64,000 bases of DNA from Paracoccus mutanolyticus (GTDB lineage Bacteria; Pseudomonadota; Alphaproteobacteria; Rhodobacterales; Rhodobacteraceae), in contig NZ_CP030239.1 in NCBI RefSeq assembly GCF_003285265.1, forward strand, positions 1-64,000, read 5' to 3'. Below the pieces are notes generated by a model. The model made no database searches. It was not told the origin of the DNA and saw only the letters and a program-made list of their open reading frames with translations. Positions 30,703 to 43,505 of this stretch are shown here, in pieces (the stretch's first letter is position 1; each line of letters opens with the position of its first letter). The position numbers were made by a program, and so were the translations under genes.

Positions 30703-33700
30703 ATGTCGATCAAAGCCGGTATCTATCACCTGACCCACTACACCTACGACAGGCCCGTGATCCTGGGGCCGCAGGTGATCCGGCTGCGCCCGGCGCCCTG
30801 GTCGCGCACGCGGGTGATTTCCCACTCGCTCAAGGTCAGCCCGGGCGGGCATTTCGTGAACCACCAGTTGGACCCGTTCGGCAACTGGCTGGCGCGTTTC
30901 GTGTTCCCCGAGCCGGTGCGCGAGCTGAAGACGAGGTCGACCTGGTCGCCGACATGACCGTCTACAACCCCTTCGACTTCTTCACCGAGGAAAGCGCCGA
31001 GCATTGGCCGTTCGACTACCCCGAGGACCTGCTTGACGAGCTTGTGATCTATCGCCGGCCCGAGCCCGCCGGACCCTTGCTGCAGGGCCTGCTGGACGCC
31101 ATCCCGCGCGAAAGCCGGCGCACGACCGACTTCATCGTCTGGCTGAACAGCCAGATCTCGCAACGGGTGAACTATACCATCCGGCTGGAGCCCGGCGTTC
31201 AGACGCCCGAGGAAACCTTGGCCGCCGCCAGCGGGTCCTGCCGCGACAGCAGCTGGCTGCTGGTGCAGGCGCTGCGCCATCTGGGCTTTGCCGCGCGCTT
31301 CGTCTCGGGTTATCTGATCCAGCTGAAGCCCGACCTGCAGGCGCTGGACGGGCCCTCGGGGACCGACCACGACTTCACCGACCTGCACGCCTGGGCCGAG
31401 GTCTATATTCCCGGCGCGGGCTGGATCGGGCTGGACCCGACCTCGGGGCTGCTGACCGGGGAAAGCCATATTCCGCTGGCCGCGACGCCGCATTACCGCA
31501 ACGCGGCGCCGATCTCGGGCGGGTTCTACGGCACGGCGGAAACCGCCTTCGACTTCGACATGCGCATCCGCCGGGTGGCCGAGCATCCGCGCATCACCAA
31601 GCCTTTTTCCGACGAGGCGTGGCAGGACCTGAACGCGCTGGGACGCAAGGTCGACCAGGCGCTGGCCGAAGGCGACGTGCGCCTGACCATGGGGGGCGAG
31701 CCCACCTTCGTCTCGATCGACGATTTCGAAAGCGCGGAATGGAACACCGACGCGGTGGGCCCGCAGAAGCGCGCCCTGGCCGACCAGCTGATCCGCCGGC
31801 TGCGCACGCGCTTTGCGCCGGGCGGCTTCCTGCATTACGGCCAGGGCAAGTGGTATCCCGGCGAAAGCCTGCCGCGCTGGACCTTTTCGCTGTACTGGCG
31901 CCGCGACGGCCAGCCAATCTGGCAGAACCCCGACCTGATCGCGGCCGAGGGCGTGGACCAGCAGGCCACGCCCCTGCAATCCCAGGAACTGCTGCGCGAG
32001 ATCGCGGCCGAACTGGACGTGCCGCAGGACAATATCCTGCCCGCCTATGAAGACCCCGCCGAATGGCTGCTGCGCGAGGCGAACCTGCCCGAGAACGTCA
32101 GCCCCGAGAACAGCAAGCTCAAGGACCCCGAGGAGCGTCATCGCATCGCCCAGGTCTTCAACCGCGGCCTGAACCAGCCGGTGGGCTTCGTCCTGCCGGT
32201 CCAGCCCTGGCAGGCGCGGGCCGGCGGGCGAAAGTGGTTTTCGGAACGCTGGCGGTTGCGGCGCGGCAAGGTCTATCTGACACCCGGCGACAGCGCCGCG
32301 GGCTATCGCCTGCCGCTGAGCAGCCTGCCGCATCTGACGCCCGCCGATCCCCTTGTCAAGCCGATGGACCCGACCGTCTCCCGGCCGGACCTGCCCCCGC
32401 CCACGGCGCCGCACCCCGCGCGCCGGACCCAGCCCATGGCCAGCTTCATCGCCAGCCCGCCCCAGCAGGCCATGCCCGGCCAAACCGCGGCCGGATCGAG
32501 GGCCATGTCCGCACCGCCCTGACGGTCGGCCGCGCGACGGCCGGCGTGCGTCTTCATGCCGCCGGTCACCATGCTCGAGGATTACCTGGACCTGCTGCAC
32601 GCGGCCGAGGCGGCCGCCCTGCGCCTGGGGCTGCGGATCCACATCGAAGGCTATCCGCCGCCGCAGGACCCGCGCCTGAACGTGATCCGCGTCGCCCCCG
32701 ATCCCGGCGTGATCGAGGTCAACATCCACCCCGCCCACGGCTGGCAGGATTGCGTCGACATCACCACCGCCGTCTATGACGAGGCGCGCCAGTCCCGTCT
32801 GGGCGCCGACAAGTTCATGATCGACGGCAAGCATACCGGCACCGGCGGCGGGAACCATGTCGTGGTCGGCGGCCATACCACGATGGACAGCCCCTTCCTG
32901 CGACGGCCCGACCTGCTGGCCAGCCTGATCCTGCACTGGAACCGGCACCCGTCGCTCAGCTATCTGTTCTCGGGCCTGTTCATCGGCCCGACCAGCCAGG
33001 CTCCGCGCATCGACGAGGCGCGCCACGATGCGCTTTACGAACTGGAGATCGCGCTGGCCCAGATCCCGACGCCCGGCGCGGGGATGCCGCCGCAGCCCTG
33101 GCTGGTGGACCGCCTGCTGCGCAACATGCTGACCGACGTGACCGGCAACACGCATCGCGCCGAAATCTGCATCGACAAGCTTTATTCCCCAGACGGTCCC
33201 ACCGGCCGCCTGGGCCTGGTCGAATTCCGCGGCTTCGAGATGCCGCCCGACCCGCGCATGAGCCTGGCCCAGCAACTGCTGATCCGGGCGCTGATCGCGC
33301 GGTTCTGGGCCAGCCCTGCGCAGGGGCCGCTGACCCGCTGGGGCACCGCCTGCACGACCGCGTTCATGCTGCCGCACTAGTCTGGCAGCATTTCCGCGAC
33401 GTGCTGCGGGACTTGGCCCAGCACGGCTTTCCGCTGCGCGAGGAATGGTTCAAGGCGCAGCTGGAGTTCCGCTTTCCCTTCTGCGGCGAGGTCGAATACG
33501 AAGGCACCCACCTTGAAATCCGGCAGGCGCTGGAACCCTGGCATGTGCTGGGCGAAACCGGCGCCATCGGCGGCACGGTGCGCTATACCGACAGTTCGAC
33601 CGAACGGCTGCAGGCCAGGCTGACCACGGCGGACCCCGGGCGCTATCTGGTGCTGTGCAACGGCCGGCCCATGCCCATGCGCGACGTGGGCGGGGGCGAG

Positions 33701-34021
33701 TCGGTCGCCGGCGTGCGCTACAAGGCCTGGCAGCCGACCTCGGCCATCCATCCGGTGCTGCGGGTCGACGCGCCGCTGACCTTTGACATCTTCGACAGTT
33801 GGTCGAACATGTCGCTGGGCGGCTGCACCTATCACGTCGCCCATCCCGGCGGGCGCAACTACGACACCTTCCCCGTGAACAGCAACGAGGCCGAGGCCCG
33901 CAGGCTGGCGCGCTTCCAGCCCTCGGGCCATACGCCGGGCTACGGTTTCCAGCCACAGGCCGAGCGTTTTTCGCCCGAGTTTCCCATGACGCTTGACCTG
34001 CGCCGGCCCCAGGGCCTCTAG
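30703..34021 (+). CDS. Large transglutaminase-like / DUF2126 protein, with frame breaks
   Basis: About 1,106 residues once repaired. The N-terminus ([18 protein letters not shown]) is the beta-rich transglutaminase N-domain; a transglutaminase-like cysteine-protease core follows with Cys in [11 protein letters not shown], His in [11 protein letters not shown] and Asp in IGLDPTSGL. The rest is DUF2126 ([60 protein letters not shown]). Single bases are missing near 30933 and 33350, and two breaks lie between 32490 and 32560. First gene of a three-gene operon, nine bases before the next gene. Families of this kind were predicted to cleave or transfer peptides together with ATP-grasp ligases; the substrate is unknown. 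Confidence 0.85.
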
Positions 34022-34029
34022 TCGGGGGC

Positions 34030-36434
34030 ATGGAACCTGCGACATCAGCCAGCGTGGCGCCGCCGCGGCCCGAGGGTCTTGACCTGGGGCTGGCCGACTA
34101 TCGCCCGCCGCCCGGCGTCCCGGACGAGCTGATGCGCCCGGACGGGCGGTTGCGGCCGCTGTGGGGCCCGCTGTTGCGCCACCTGCGGCGCTTTTCGCCC
34201 GAAGGCATGGCCCGCGCCCTGACCCGCGCCGACCAGTATCTGCGCGACTCGGGGGTGTTCTATCGCCAGTACGACACCGGCACCTCGACCGAGCGGCCCT
34301 GGCCGCTGAGCCACATTCCGGTTCTGATCGCCGAGCGCGACTGGACCGAGGTCAGCGCCGCCCTGATCCAGCGCGCCGACTGCTCGAGGCGGTGATGGCC
34401 GATCGTTACGGGCAGAACCGGCTGGTCGCCTCGGGCCATCTGCCGCCGCGGCTGGTCGCGGCGAACCCGCAATGGCTGCGCCCGATGGTGGGCGTGCGCC
34501 CACGCGGCGGGCATTACCTGCATTTCGTGGCCTTCGACATCGGGCGCGGCCCGGATGGCAAATGGTGGGTCCTGTCGGACCGGACGCAGGCGCCGTCGGG
34601 CGCGGGCTATGCGCTGGAAAACCGTGTGGCGACCTCGCGCGCATTCAGCGACGTGTTCGACAATCAGAACGTCCACCGGCTGGCGGGGTTCTTTCGCGAC
34701 TTTCGCGACGCGCTGATGGACGAACGCAGCGACCGTGACGCCCGCATCGCGATCCTGACCCCGGGCCCACTGAACGAAACCTACTACGAACACGCCTGGA
34801 TCGCGCGCTATCTCGGCTTCACGATGGTGCAGGGCGACGACCTGGTGGTCGCGCAAGGCCGCCTGATGGTGCGCACCGTGTCGGGACTGCGGCCCATCGA
34901 CATCCTGTGGCGGCGGATGGACGGCGACTATACCGACCCGCTGGAGTTGAACCCCGCTTCGCGCATCGGCACGCCGGGCATGGTTTCGGCTCTGCGCCAC
35001 GGCGGCGTGACGATGGTGAACGCGCTGGGCTCGGGCGTGCTTGAAACCCGGGCGATGATGGCGTTCCTGCCCAAGCTCGCGCCGCTTCTGACCGGGGCGC
35101 CGCTGGCGATGCCGAACATCGCGACCTGGTGGCTGGGGGGCGCGGCGGAACGCGCCGTGGTCTTGGAGGACCCCAAGCGCCTCGCGCTCAGCCAGGCGCT
35201 TGCCACCGCCCTGCCCTTTGAAAGCGGGTCGGCGACGCTTGCCTCAAGCCTGCCGCGCGCGGAACTGGAACGCCTGCTTGCCGCCGAGGGGCCCGAGCTT
35301 GTCGCGCAGGAAACCGTCACCCTGTCCACCACGCCCGCCCTGGTCGAGGGGCGGATCGTGCCGCGCCCGCTTGGCCTGCGGGTGTTTCTGGCGCGCACCC
35401 GGCAGGGCTGGCAGGTCATGCCCGGCGGCTTTGCCCGCGTCGGCGTCTCGGCCGAGCCCACGGCGCTGGCCATGCAGCGCGGCGGGGCGGCGGCCGATGT
35501 CTGGATCGTCAGCCCCACGGATGTGCCCGCCGTCACCATGGCGCCGCCCCGGAAGGGGCCGTTCCGCCGCTCGGCCCCCGGCGCGCTGCCGTCGCGGGCG
35601 GCCGACAACCTGTTCTGGATGGGGCGCTATGTCGAACGGACCGAAGGCATCGTCCGGCTTTTGCGCGCGCGCCACATCCGCCTGGCCGAAAGCGGACGCG
35701 GCGCCCTGCCCCTGCAAGAGGTGATCGATGCCCTGCTGGCAAGCTACGGCATCGACCCCGCCCAGCCGCTGCCGACGGGGCTGATCGACACGCTGGCCGC
35801 CGCCGTCGGAAGCGCCGGGCAGGTCCGCGACCGCTTTTCGCCCGATGGCTGGTCGGCGCTGACCGACCTTGAAAAAAGCGCGCGGCGCATGGCCGGCAAG
35901 GTGTCCGCCGGGGACGACGCGGCGCGGGCGCTGTCGGCGCTGCTGCGCAAGCTGGCGGGATTTTCGGGGCTGGTGCACGAAAACATGTACCGCTTTCTGG
36001 GCTGGCGCTTCCTGACGCTGGGCCGGATGCACGAACGCGCCTCGGGCATGACGGCCGTGGTCGCGGCGCTGGCCGACGACACCGCCCCGCCCGGCGCGCT
36101 GGACCTGTGCGTCGAACTGGGCGACAGCGTGCTGACCCACCGCCGCCGCTTCAGCGTCTCGACCTCGCGCGAGACCGTGATCGATCTGCTGATGCTGGAC
36201 CCGCTGAACCCGCGGTCGCTGCGCCATCAGGTCGACCACATGATGGCGCAGATCGAGCAACTGCCCGGTGCCGCCAGCCACGGCGAATATTCCGAACTGG
36301 GCCGCGCCATGCTGCGCCTGCAGACCGATGTCGCGACCCACACGCCCGAAACCCTGACGACCCTGGCGCTGAACGACTTGCGCATCGCCATCGCCGACCT
36401 CTCCGATCTTCTGACCGAGGCGTATCTGCGGTGA
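34030..36434 (+). CDS. Circularly permuted ATP-grasp and alpha-E fusion protein, with one frame break
   Basis: About 801 residues. The first 480 are a circularly permuted ATP-grasp ligase (former DUF404/DUF407): FYRQYDTGTSTERPWPLSHI, ILTPGPLNETYYEHAWIARY, DILWRRMDGDYTDPLEL and PNIATWWLGG are typical. The last 310 are the all-helical alpha-E domain (former DUF403), starting LPSRAADNLFWMGRYVERTE. One base is missing near 34378. Such ligases are predicted to form amide bonds. The stop overlaps the next gene (GTGA), so the two are translationally coupled. Domain fusion of ATP-grasp with alpha-E in one chain is known but not universal. Confidence 0.85.
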
Positions 36435-37416
36435 CGATCTATTCCATGCAGGTGGCGTTCCGCTATGAATTCGACCGCCCGGCGGGCGCGGGACGGCAGC
36501 TGTTCCGCATCCTGCCGGCCGTCATTCCCGGCATCCAGACGCTGCTGCGCGCCGAGGTCAGCATCGAGCCCGACCCCGACGAGACGGCCGAGTTCCGCGA
36601 TTTCTACGGTACGCGGGTGATCGAACTGGTCATGCCTCCGGGCCTGAGCGAACTGGAGCTGGTGCTGGATGCCGAGGTCGAGCGCATCGGCCACGACCCC
36701 GGTCTGGACATATCCGCCCCCCTGTCCCACCAGCGGCCGAAACCGCCCATTACACGCCGCTGGATGCGGCCTCGCCGCATCATTTCCTGGCCCCGACCGA
36801 GCGGATCCCGCCGATGCCCGCCGTCGCGGCCTTCGCGCGGCAGGCGACCGCCAAGGCCGCGACCGCCCGCGAGGCGCTCGAGATGCTGGGCCTTGCGCTG
36901 CATCGGCACATGACCTTCGACGGCAAGGCCACCGACGTGAACACGCCCCCGGCCCAGGCCTTCGAGATGCGGCGCGGGGTCTGCCAGGACTTTGCCCAGA
37001 TCATGGTCGGGGCGCTGCGCAGCCTGGGCCTGCCGGCGGCCTATGTCGGGGGCTACCTGCGCACCCTGCCGCCGCCCGGCCAGCCGCGGCTTGTGGGGGC
37101 GGATGCGACCCATGCCTGGGTGCGCGCCTGGTGCGGGACGGAAACCGGATGGATCGACTATGATCCGACCAACGCCTGCTTCGCGCTGGGCGATCACATC
37201 GACATCGGTTTCGGCCGCGACTATGACGAGGTGGCCCCGGTCGCCGGCATGCTGCGGCTGGAGGGGCGGCAGGCCAGCAGCCATTCCGTCGACATCGAGG
37301 AATCCCCCGTGCAGGACCCGCGCGCCCTGTGGTCGCCGCTGGGCCCGCCGGGCGCGGGTCCCGAACTTGGAACCAGGCCCCGCCCCGTCATGCCCCCACC
37401 TGCCGGCGAAGGCTGA
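36431..37416 (+). CDS. Transglutaminase-like cysteine protease family protein, with one frame break
   Basis: About 328 residues; GTG start at 36431 (VTIYSMQVAFRYEFDR) overlapping the previous stop. A transglutaminase N-domain precedes a core with Cys in EMRRGVCQDFAQIM, His in GADATHAWVRAW and Asp in WIDYDPTNAC. One base is missing near 36722, before DAASPHHFLAPTERIPP. Third gene of the operon; many relatives in other genomes are followed by a proteasome-like (Anbu) peptidase gene, which is not present here. The operon ends at a terminator. Confidence 0.85.
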
Positions 37417-37543
37417 ACGAAAAAGGGCGGGACCGCGGCCCCGCCCCCTTTCTTTTGTCACGCCGGCTTAGTTCGCGGGTGTCGTCGGAACGCTTGTTCC
37501 TGCGGTGGGCTCGACAGCACCTCGGGCATCGGAGTCAGGGTGA
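37366..37543. repeat. Left copy of a duplicated gene junction
   Basis: Holds the last 51 bases of the transglutaminase gene, the terminator and about the last 85 bases of hflC. Matches 38794-38962 closely at both ends but differs in the middle and by several small indels (GGAACGCTTGTTCC here, GGAACCACGCTTTGTTCC there). Confidence 0.8.
37421..37453 (+). terminator. Terminator after the transglutaminase operon
   Basis: AAAAA-GGGCGGG-ACCGCGGCC-CCGCCC-CCTTTCTTTT: a stem with A and T runs on either side, so it can work for both strands (the operon and convergent hflC). It is missing from the second copy of this junction at 38794-38962. Confidence 0.75.
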
Positions 37544-38793
37544 GAGCAGCCGGGTCAATCTGACGTTGGGCCAGCCGATTGGCGATGCGTCGGATCTCCT
37601 GAATTGACCAGCGGATCAGCTTGGGTTCCTTGGCAGCCTGCGCATCGTTTTTTTGGGCGGTTCGACATTGGCGTGATGGCGAATGGTAGCCATCATGGCG
37701 AAGGCCAGCATGACCAGCGATACATGGCGGTGCCACCCGTGCCAGGAACGGGTCTCGTTGTGATCGAGGCCGAGTTCATTCTTTGCGGTCTCGAAGCTGT
37801 CCTCGATTGCCCAGCGATGTCCTTCGACACGCACCAGTGTTTCCATGCCCGTGCCCTCCGGACACCATGTGGTGAAGAACGCCAACTCGCCATCGGAGAT
37901 ATTGCGTCGGATCAGCAGGCCCCGGGTCCATACGCCGCTGAGATCAGCATTGAATTCGCCAGCATCGAGATCGGCGAGATCAAGGTAGGCCCAGTCGTGA
38001 AGCCGCTCGCCCTTGGTGCCCGCGCCGGCCGAAAGACGCTGCCAAGCCTCGGGCGGCAAGTCTTCCGCGATGCTCCCGGCCGTCCCGCTGACGGCATAGG
38101 CTTTCCCCCAGGAATTGAAGGCGTGCTTGGAACTGACACCCAGGACATAGCCTTTTCCAGCGCGGCGCAGTGCTATTTCGATATCGCCAACGCCATAGAC
38201 GCTGTCGGCGGCCACCCAGGAAAATGGAACCTTGGTCGAGAGCACGCGCTCGATCATGCTGCGGGCGATGGCAGGTTTAGTGGCGAACTCCACCGCCTCG
38301 GGCACATGGGCCCGGCTTCGTCTGACCGGAGCTTCAGCCCATGCTTTCGGCAGATAGAGGGCCCGATCGATAAAAGCATGTCCGTGCTGCGAGACGTAGC
38401 TGGCGAAGACGCCGATCTGGCAATTGGTGATCTTTCCTGCCGACCCCGTATATTGGCGCGCGACCCCACAGGAGGCGTGGCCCTGCTTCAAAAAACCGGT
38501 TTCATCGATCACCAGCACCGCCTCGGGATCAGCCAGCGTTTCCACGGCGTAGTCCCGCACAATATCGCGCAGCGCGTCGGCATCCCAATGGCCACGACCC
38601 AATATCGCCTGCTGACGCCAGGGGCCCGGATCTCCAGCCGCTTCGGCCCGCATCCAACCCGTCTTGCGCCGTTCCTCACCCAACAAGCCGTCGAGAAACT
38701 GACCGGCCGATGCCGCAACCCGTTCCTGCGTAAACAGCGGCCGAATTCGAGCCTTTACTTCACGGAGTGAGGAAGCCCAAAGCTCCAGCGTAT
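37544..38793 (-). mobile_element. IS701-family fragment lacking both ends
   Basis: Contains nearly all of an IS701-type transposase but neither terminal inverted repeat nor the start codon. At its right edge the second transposase codon abuts CTTGGAACC of the duplicated junction; at its left edge the protein stops matching at RQIDPA and passes into hflC sequence. Flanked by two copies of a junction of about 170 bases, much too long for a normal IS target duplication. Confidence 0.75.
37544..38793 (-). pseudogene. IS701-family transposase, truncated at both ends
   Basis: DDE transposase remnant. It begins DTLELWASSLREVKARIRPL without a start codon, continues through the first Asp in EAVLVIDETGFLKQG, the second in FSWVAADSVYGVGD and Glu in HRWAIEDSFETAKNELGLDH. 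The main frame stops at 37616 because of a break near 37640; the family sequence LIRWSIQEIRRIANRLAQRQ goes on in another frame to about 37546, where roughly 25 residues and the stop are missing. Not functional as written. Confidence 0.8.
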
Positions 38794-38962
38794 CTTGGAA
38801 CCAGGCCGCGCCCCGTCATGCCCCTACCTGCGAGGCGAAGGCTGAACTGATTCAGAGGGACGAAAAGAATGCAACTGCCGGCTTAGTTCGCGGGTGTCGT
38901 CGGAACCACGCTTTGTTCCTGCGGTGGGCTCGACAGCACCTCGGGCATCGGAGTCAGGGTGA
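38794..38962. repeat. Right copy of the duplicated gene junction
   Basis: Repeats the transglutaminase 3' end (including its TGA) and the hflC 3' end. In place of the terminator it has CTGATTCAGAGGGACGAAAA and a few more bases. The hflC end in this copy is the intact one. Confidence 0.8.
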
Positions 38963-39980
38963 CGCCCGCCGCCTCGCCCAGGGGCTCGCCCTCGCGGTTC
39001 GTCTCCGACGGCGGCACGTCGGCCTCGGTCGCCGCCGGCACCACGGCGGGTGCGGGCGCGACGACCGACAGCGCGGCCGCAGCCGCCGCCGGCACCGGGT
39101 TGGCGCGCTCGGCCCCATCGCTTTTCAGATAATCGAAGAACTCGCCCTCGGGCTGGATGACCAGCGAGCTGTTTTCCCCGCGCAGCGCCCGTTCATAGGA
39201 CGTCATCGACCGGGTGAAGGCAAAGAACTCGGGGTCGCGGCCGAACGCTGCGGCATAGATCGCGTTGCGGCGGGCATCGGCCTCACCGCGCACGATCTCG
39301 GCCTTCTTGCGGGCTTCCGAGGTCAGTTCCACCACGGTCCGGTCGGCTGCGGCGCGCACGCGCTGCGCCGCCTCGCCACCGCGGGCGATCTCGTCGGCGG
39401 CCTCGCGCTCGCGTTCGGCGCGCATCCGGGCATAGGTGGCGTTCAGGTTCTGCTCGGGCAGGTCGGTCCGGGTCAGGCGCACGTCGATGACGCGCACACC
39501 CAGATCCTCGGCGTTCTGCCGGGCCAGGTCGCGGATCTGGTTCATCAGCGGCGTGCGGTCGTCCGACAGCACAGTCGTCGAGGGCACCGAGCCCAGCACC
39601 TGCCGGATCGCGTTCGTCACGATGTCGGCCAGCCGCTGCTGGGCGAACTGCACGCCCCCGGCGGCGGTGGCGCGGCGGAACTGCACCACGTCCGTGATCT
39701 GCCAGCGGGCGAAGGCATCGACCACCAGCCGGCGGTCGTCCAGCGGCGTCACCTCCATCGGCGGGGTCGGGATGCCAAGGATGCGCGCGTCATAGCGCAC
39801 CACCTGGTCGATGAAGGGCACCTTCAGGCCCAGGCCGGGGTTTTCGCGCACGTCCACCACTTCACCGAAGCGCAGGACCAGCGCCTTCTGGCGCACGTCG
39901 ACGATATAGACCGAGGCCATGACCAGCACCGCCACCACGATCAGGAAGGGCAGCAGCAGCATCGAGATCGCACGGTTCAT
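38883..39980 (-). CDS. hflC: HflC, modulator of the FtsH protease
   Basis: A 365-residue stomatin/prohibitin-family protein anchored by one N-terminal helix (MLLLPFLIVVAVLVMASVYI), partner of HflK in the periplasmic cage around FtsH. The SPFH core includes ALVLRFGEVV and the coiled-coil EREREAADEIARGGEAAQRV. The C-terminal 75 residues are a low-complexity Ala/Pro/Glu extension beyond the usual end. The ATG at 39980 overlaps the last base of the hflK stop (TGATG). Its last 85 bases are duplicated at 37459-37543. Confidence 0.92.
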   Translation of the reverse strand: MNRAISMLLLPFLIVVAVLVMASVYIVDVRQKALVLRFGEVVDVRENPGLGLKVPFIDQVVRYDARILGIPTPPMEVTPLDDRRLVVDAFARWQITDVVQFRRATAAGGVQFAQQRLADIVTNAIRQVLGSVPSTTVLSDDRTPLMNQIRDLARQNAEDLGVRVIDVRLTRTDLPEQNLNATYARMRAEREREAADEIARGGEAAQRVRAAADRTVVELTSEARKKAEIVRGEADARRNAIYAAAFGRDPEFFAFTRSMTSYERALRGENSSLVIQPEGEFFDYLKSDGAERANPVPAAAAAALSVVAPAPAVVPAATEADVPPSETNREGEPLGEAAGVTLTPMPEVLSSPPQEQSVVPTTPAN

Positions 39981-41185
39981 CACTGGTTCCCCCCGTTCGG
40001 CGTATTGGTTGCGGCGGGTTGGCCGGGACGCAGGCGGTCAAGCGGCAGATAGGGCACGACGCCCTGCCCGGCCTGACCGTCGATCAGCACCTTGTTCGCC
40101 TGCCCCAGGACTTTCTCCATCGTTTCCAGATACATGCGGCGGCGTGTCACGTCGGGGGCCTTGATATATTCGTCATGGACCGAGATGAAGCGCGCGGCCT
40201 CGCCCTCGGCGGTGTTCACGGCGTCGGCGCGATAGGCCTCGGCGCGTTCGATCAGGGCGGCGGCCTCGCCTCGGGCATTGGCCAGGACGCGGTTGGCATA
40301 GGCATCGGCCTCTTTTTCCAGCCGGTCGCGTTCCTGCTGGGCGGCCTGCACCTCGCGGAAGCTGTCGATCACCTCGCGCGGGGGGTCGGCGCGGTCCAGG
40401 TTCACCCGCACCACGTTGATCCCCGACTCATAGGCGTCCAGCGTCGATTGCGCGGCCAGCTTCAGGTCCTCGGCGATGGTGCCGCGGTCGCGGTTCAGGA
40501 TCGGCGCCAGTTCCGAGCGCGCCACGATGTCGCGCATGGCGGATTCGGCCACTGCGCGGATCGTGTCCTCGGGGTCGGCCAGGTTGAACAGGTATTTCTC
40601 GGGGTCCGAGATGTTCCAGACGACCTGAGAGGCCATGTCCACGATGTTCTGGTCGCGGGTCAGCATCAGGCCCGAATCCATCGGCCCGGCGCGGCCGGTG
40701 CCGATTTCCGTCGTGCGTTCCCCCGAAACCGAGACGACCTCGGCCCGGACGACCGGCCAGGGGGCAAAGTTCAGGCCCTCGTCCGCGGTGGCGAAGGGGC
40801 GGCCGAACAGCAGTTCGACGGCGCGTTCCTCGGGGTTAACGGTATAGAAGGACATGAAGGCCCAGACCGCGACGGCGCCAAGGCCCACCAGCCCCCAGGA
40901 CCCCCGGCTCATCTGGAAGCCCGAGGGCCGGCGCGGGCCGCCCGGACCGCCGCGCGGGCCGCCCGGACCCTTGCCGCCCATCAGCACGCGCAGCTTGTCC
41001 TGGCCCTTGCGCACCAGATCCTCGATCTCGGGCCGCTGGTCGCCCCGGCGCGGGCCCTGCGGCCCCGGGTTGCGATCCCCCTGATTGCCGCCGGCACTGC
41101 CCCAGGGCCGCTGGCCCCCCTGCGGCGGCTCCTTGCCGCCCTTGCCGTCATCTCCTCCGCCGCCCCAGGGGCCTTGTCCCGCCAT
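39980..41185 (-). CDS. hflK: HflK, modulator of the FtsH protease
   Basis: A 401-residue partner of HflC. A Gly/Pro/Gln-rich cytoplasmic N-terminus (about 90 residues, GQGPWGGGGDDGKGG) leads to one membrane helix (WGLVGLGAVAVWAFMSFYTV), then the SPFH core (NPEERAVELLFGRP) and the coiled-coil RDRLEKEADAYANRVLANAR. The Gly-rich start is typical of HflK. Complete. Confidence 0.94.
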   Translation of the reverse strand: MAGQGPWGGGGDDGKGGKEPPQGGQRPWGSAGGNQGDRNPGPQGPRRGDQRPEIEDLVRKGQDKLRVLMGGKGPGGPRGGPGGPRRPSGFQMSRGSWGLVGLGAVAVWAFMSFYTVNPEERAVELLFGRPFATADEGLNFAPWPVVRAEVVSVSGERTTEIGTGRAGPMDSGLMLTRDQNIVDMASQVVWNISDPEKYLFNLADPEDTIRAVAESAMRDIVARSELAPILNRDRGTIAEDLKLAAQSTLDAYESGINVVRVNLDRADPPREVIDSFREVQAAQQERDRLEKEADAYANRVLANARGEAAALIERAEAYRADAVNTAEGEAARFISVHDEYIKAPDVTRRRMYLETMEKVLGQANKVLIDGQAGQGVVPYLPLDRLRPGQPAATNTPNGGNQ

Positions 41186-41253
41186 GCGTGTCTCTCGCCT
41201 CGTCTGCAGTTTATGGTTCGCTCAGGGTGTAACTGGTGCGAAAGCACCGAAAA

Positions 41254-43368
<2,115 letters not shown>

Positions 43369-43400
43369 GGGAAACCTCTGTTTCGGGATTGTGCCAGCAC

Positions 43401-43429
43401 CTTATAAGCAGAACCGAGAGCGGGTCCAA
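43401..43429 (-). promoter_or_regulatory. Promoter of rpiA-gor
   Basis: On the minus strand TTGGAC, 17 bases, TATAAG, 33 bases before rpiA: a good sigma-70-type match. Confidence 0.6.
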
Positions 43430-43505
43430 CGCCCCGCGTGGGAAAAGCGCTGCCCCCGCCCGCCACGATTGCCAGCCGCGCCCGGCTCGCCTAAAGCATG
43501 GCGCC

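Noticed and set aside
30744-33377. 877-codon minus-strand open frame
   Set aside because: Antisense to the transglutaminase/DUF2126 gene; composition is His/Gln/Arg-rich as expected for a shadow frame.
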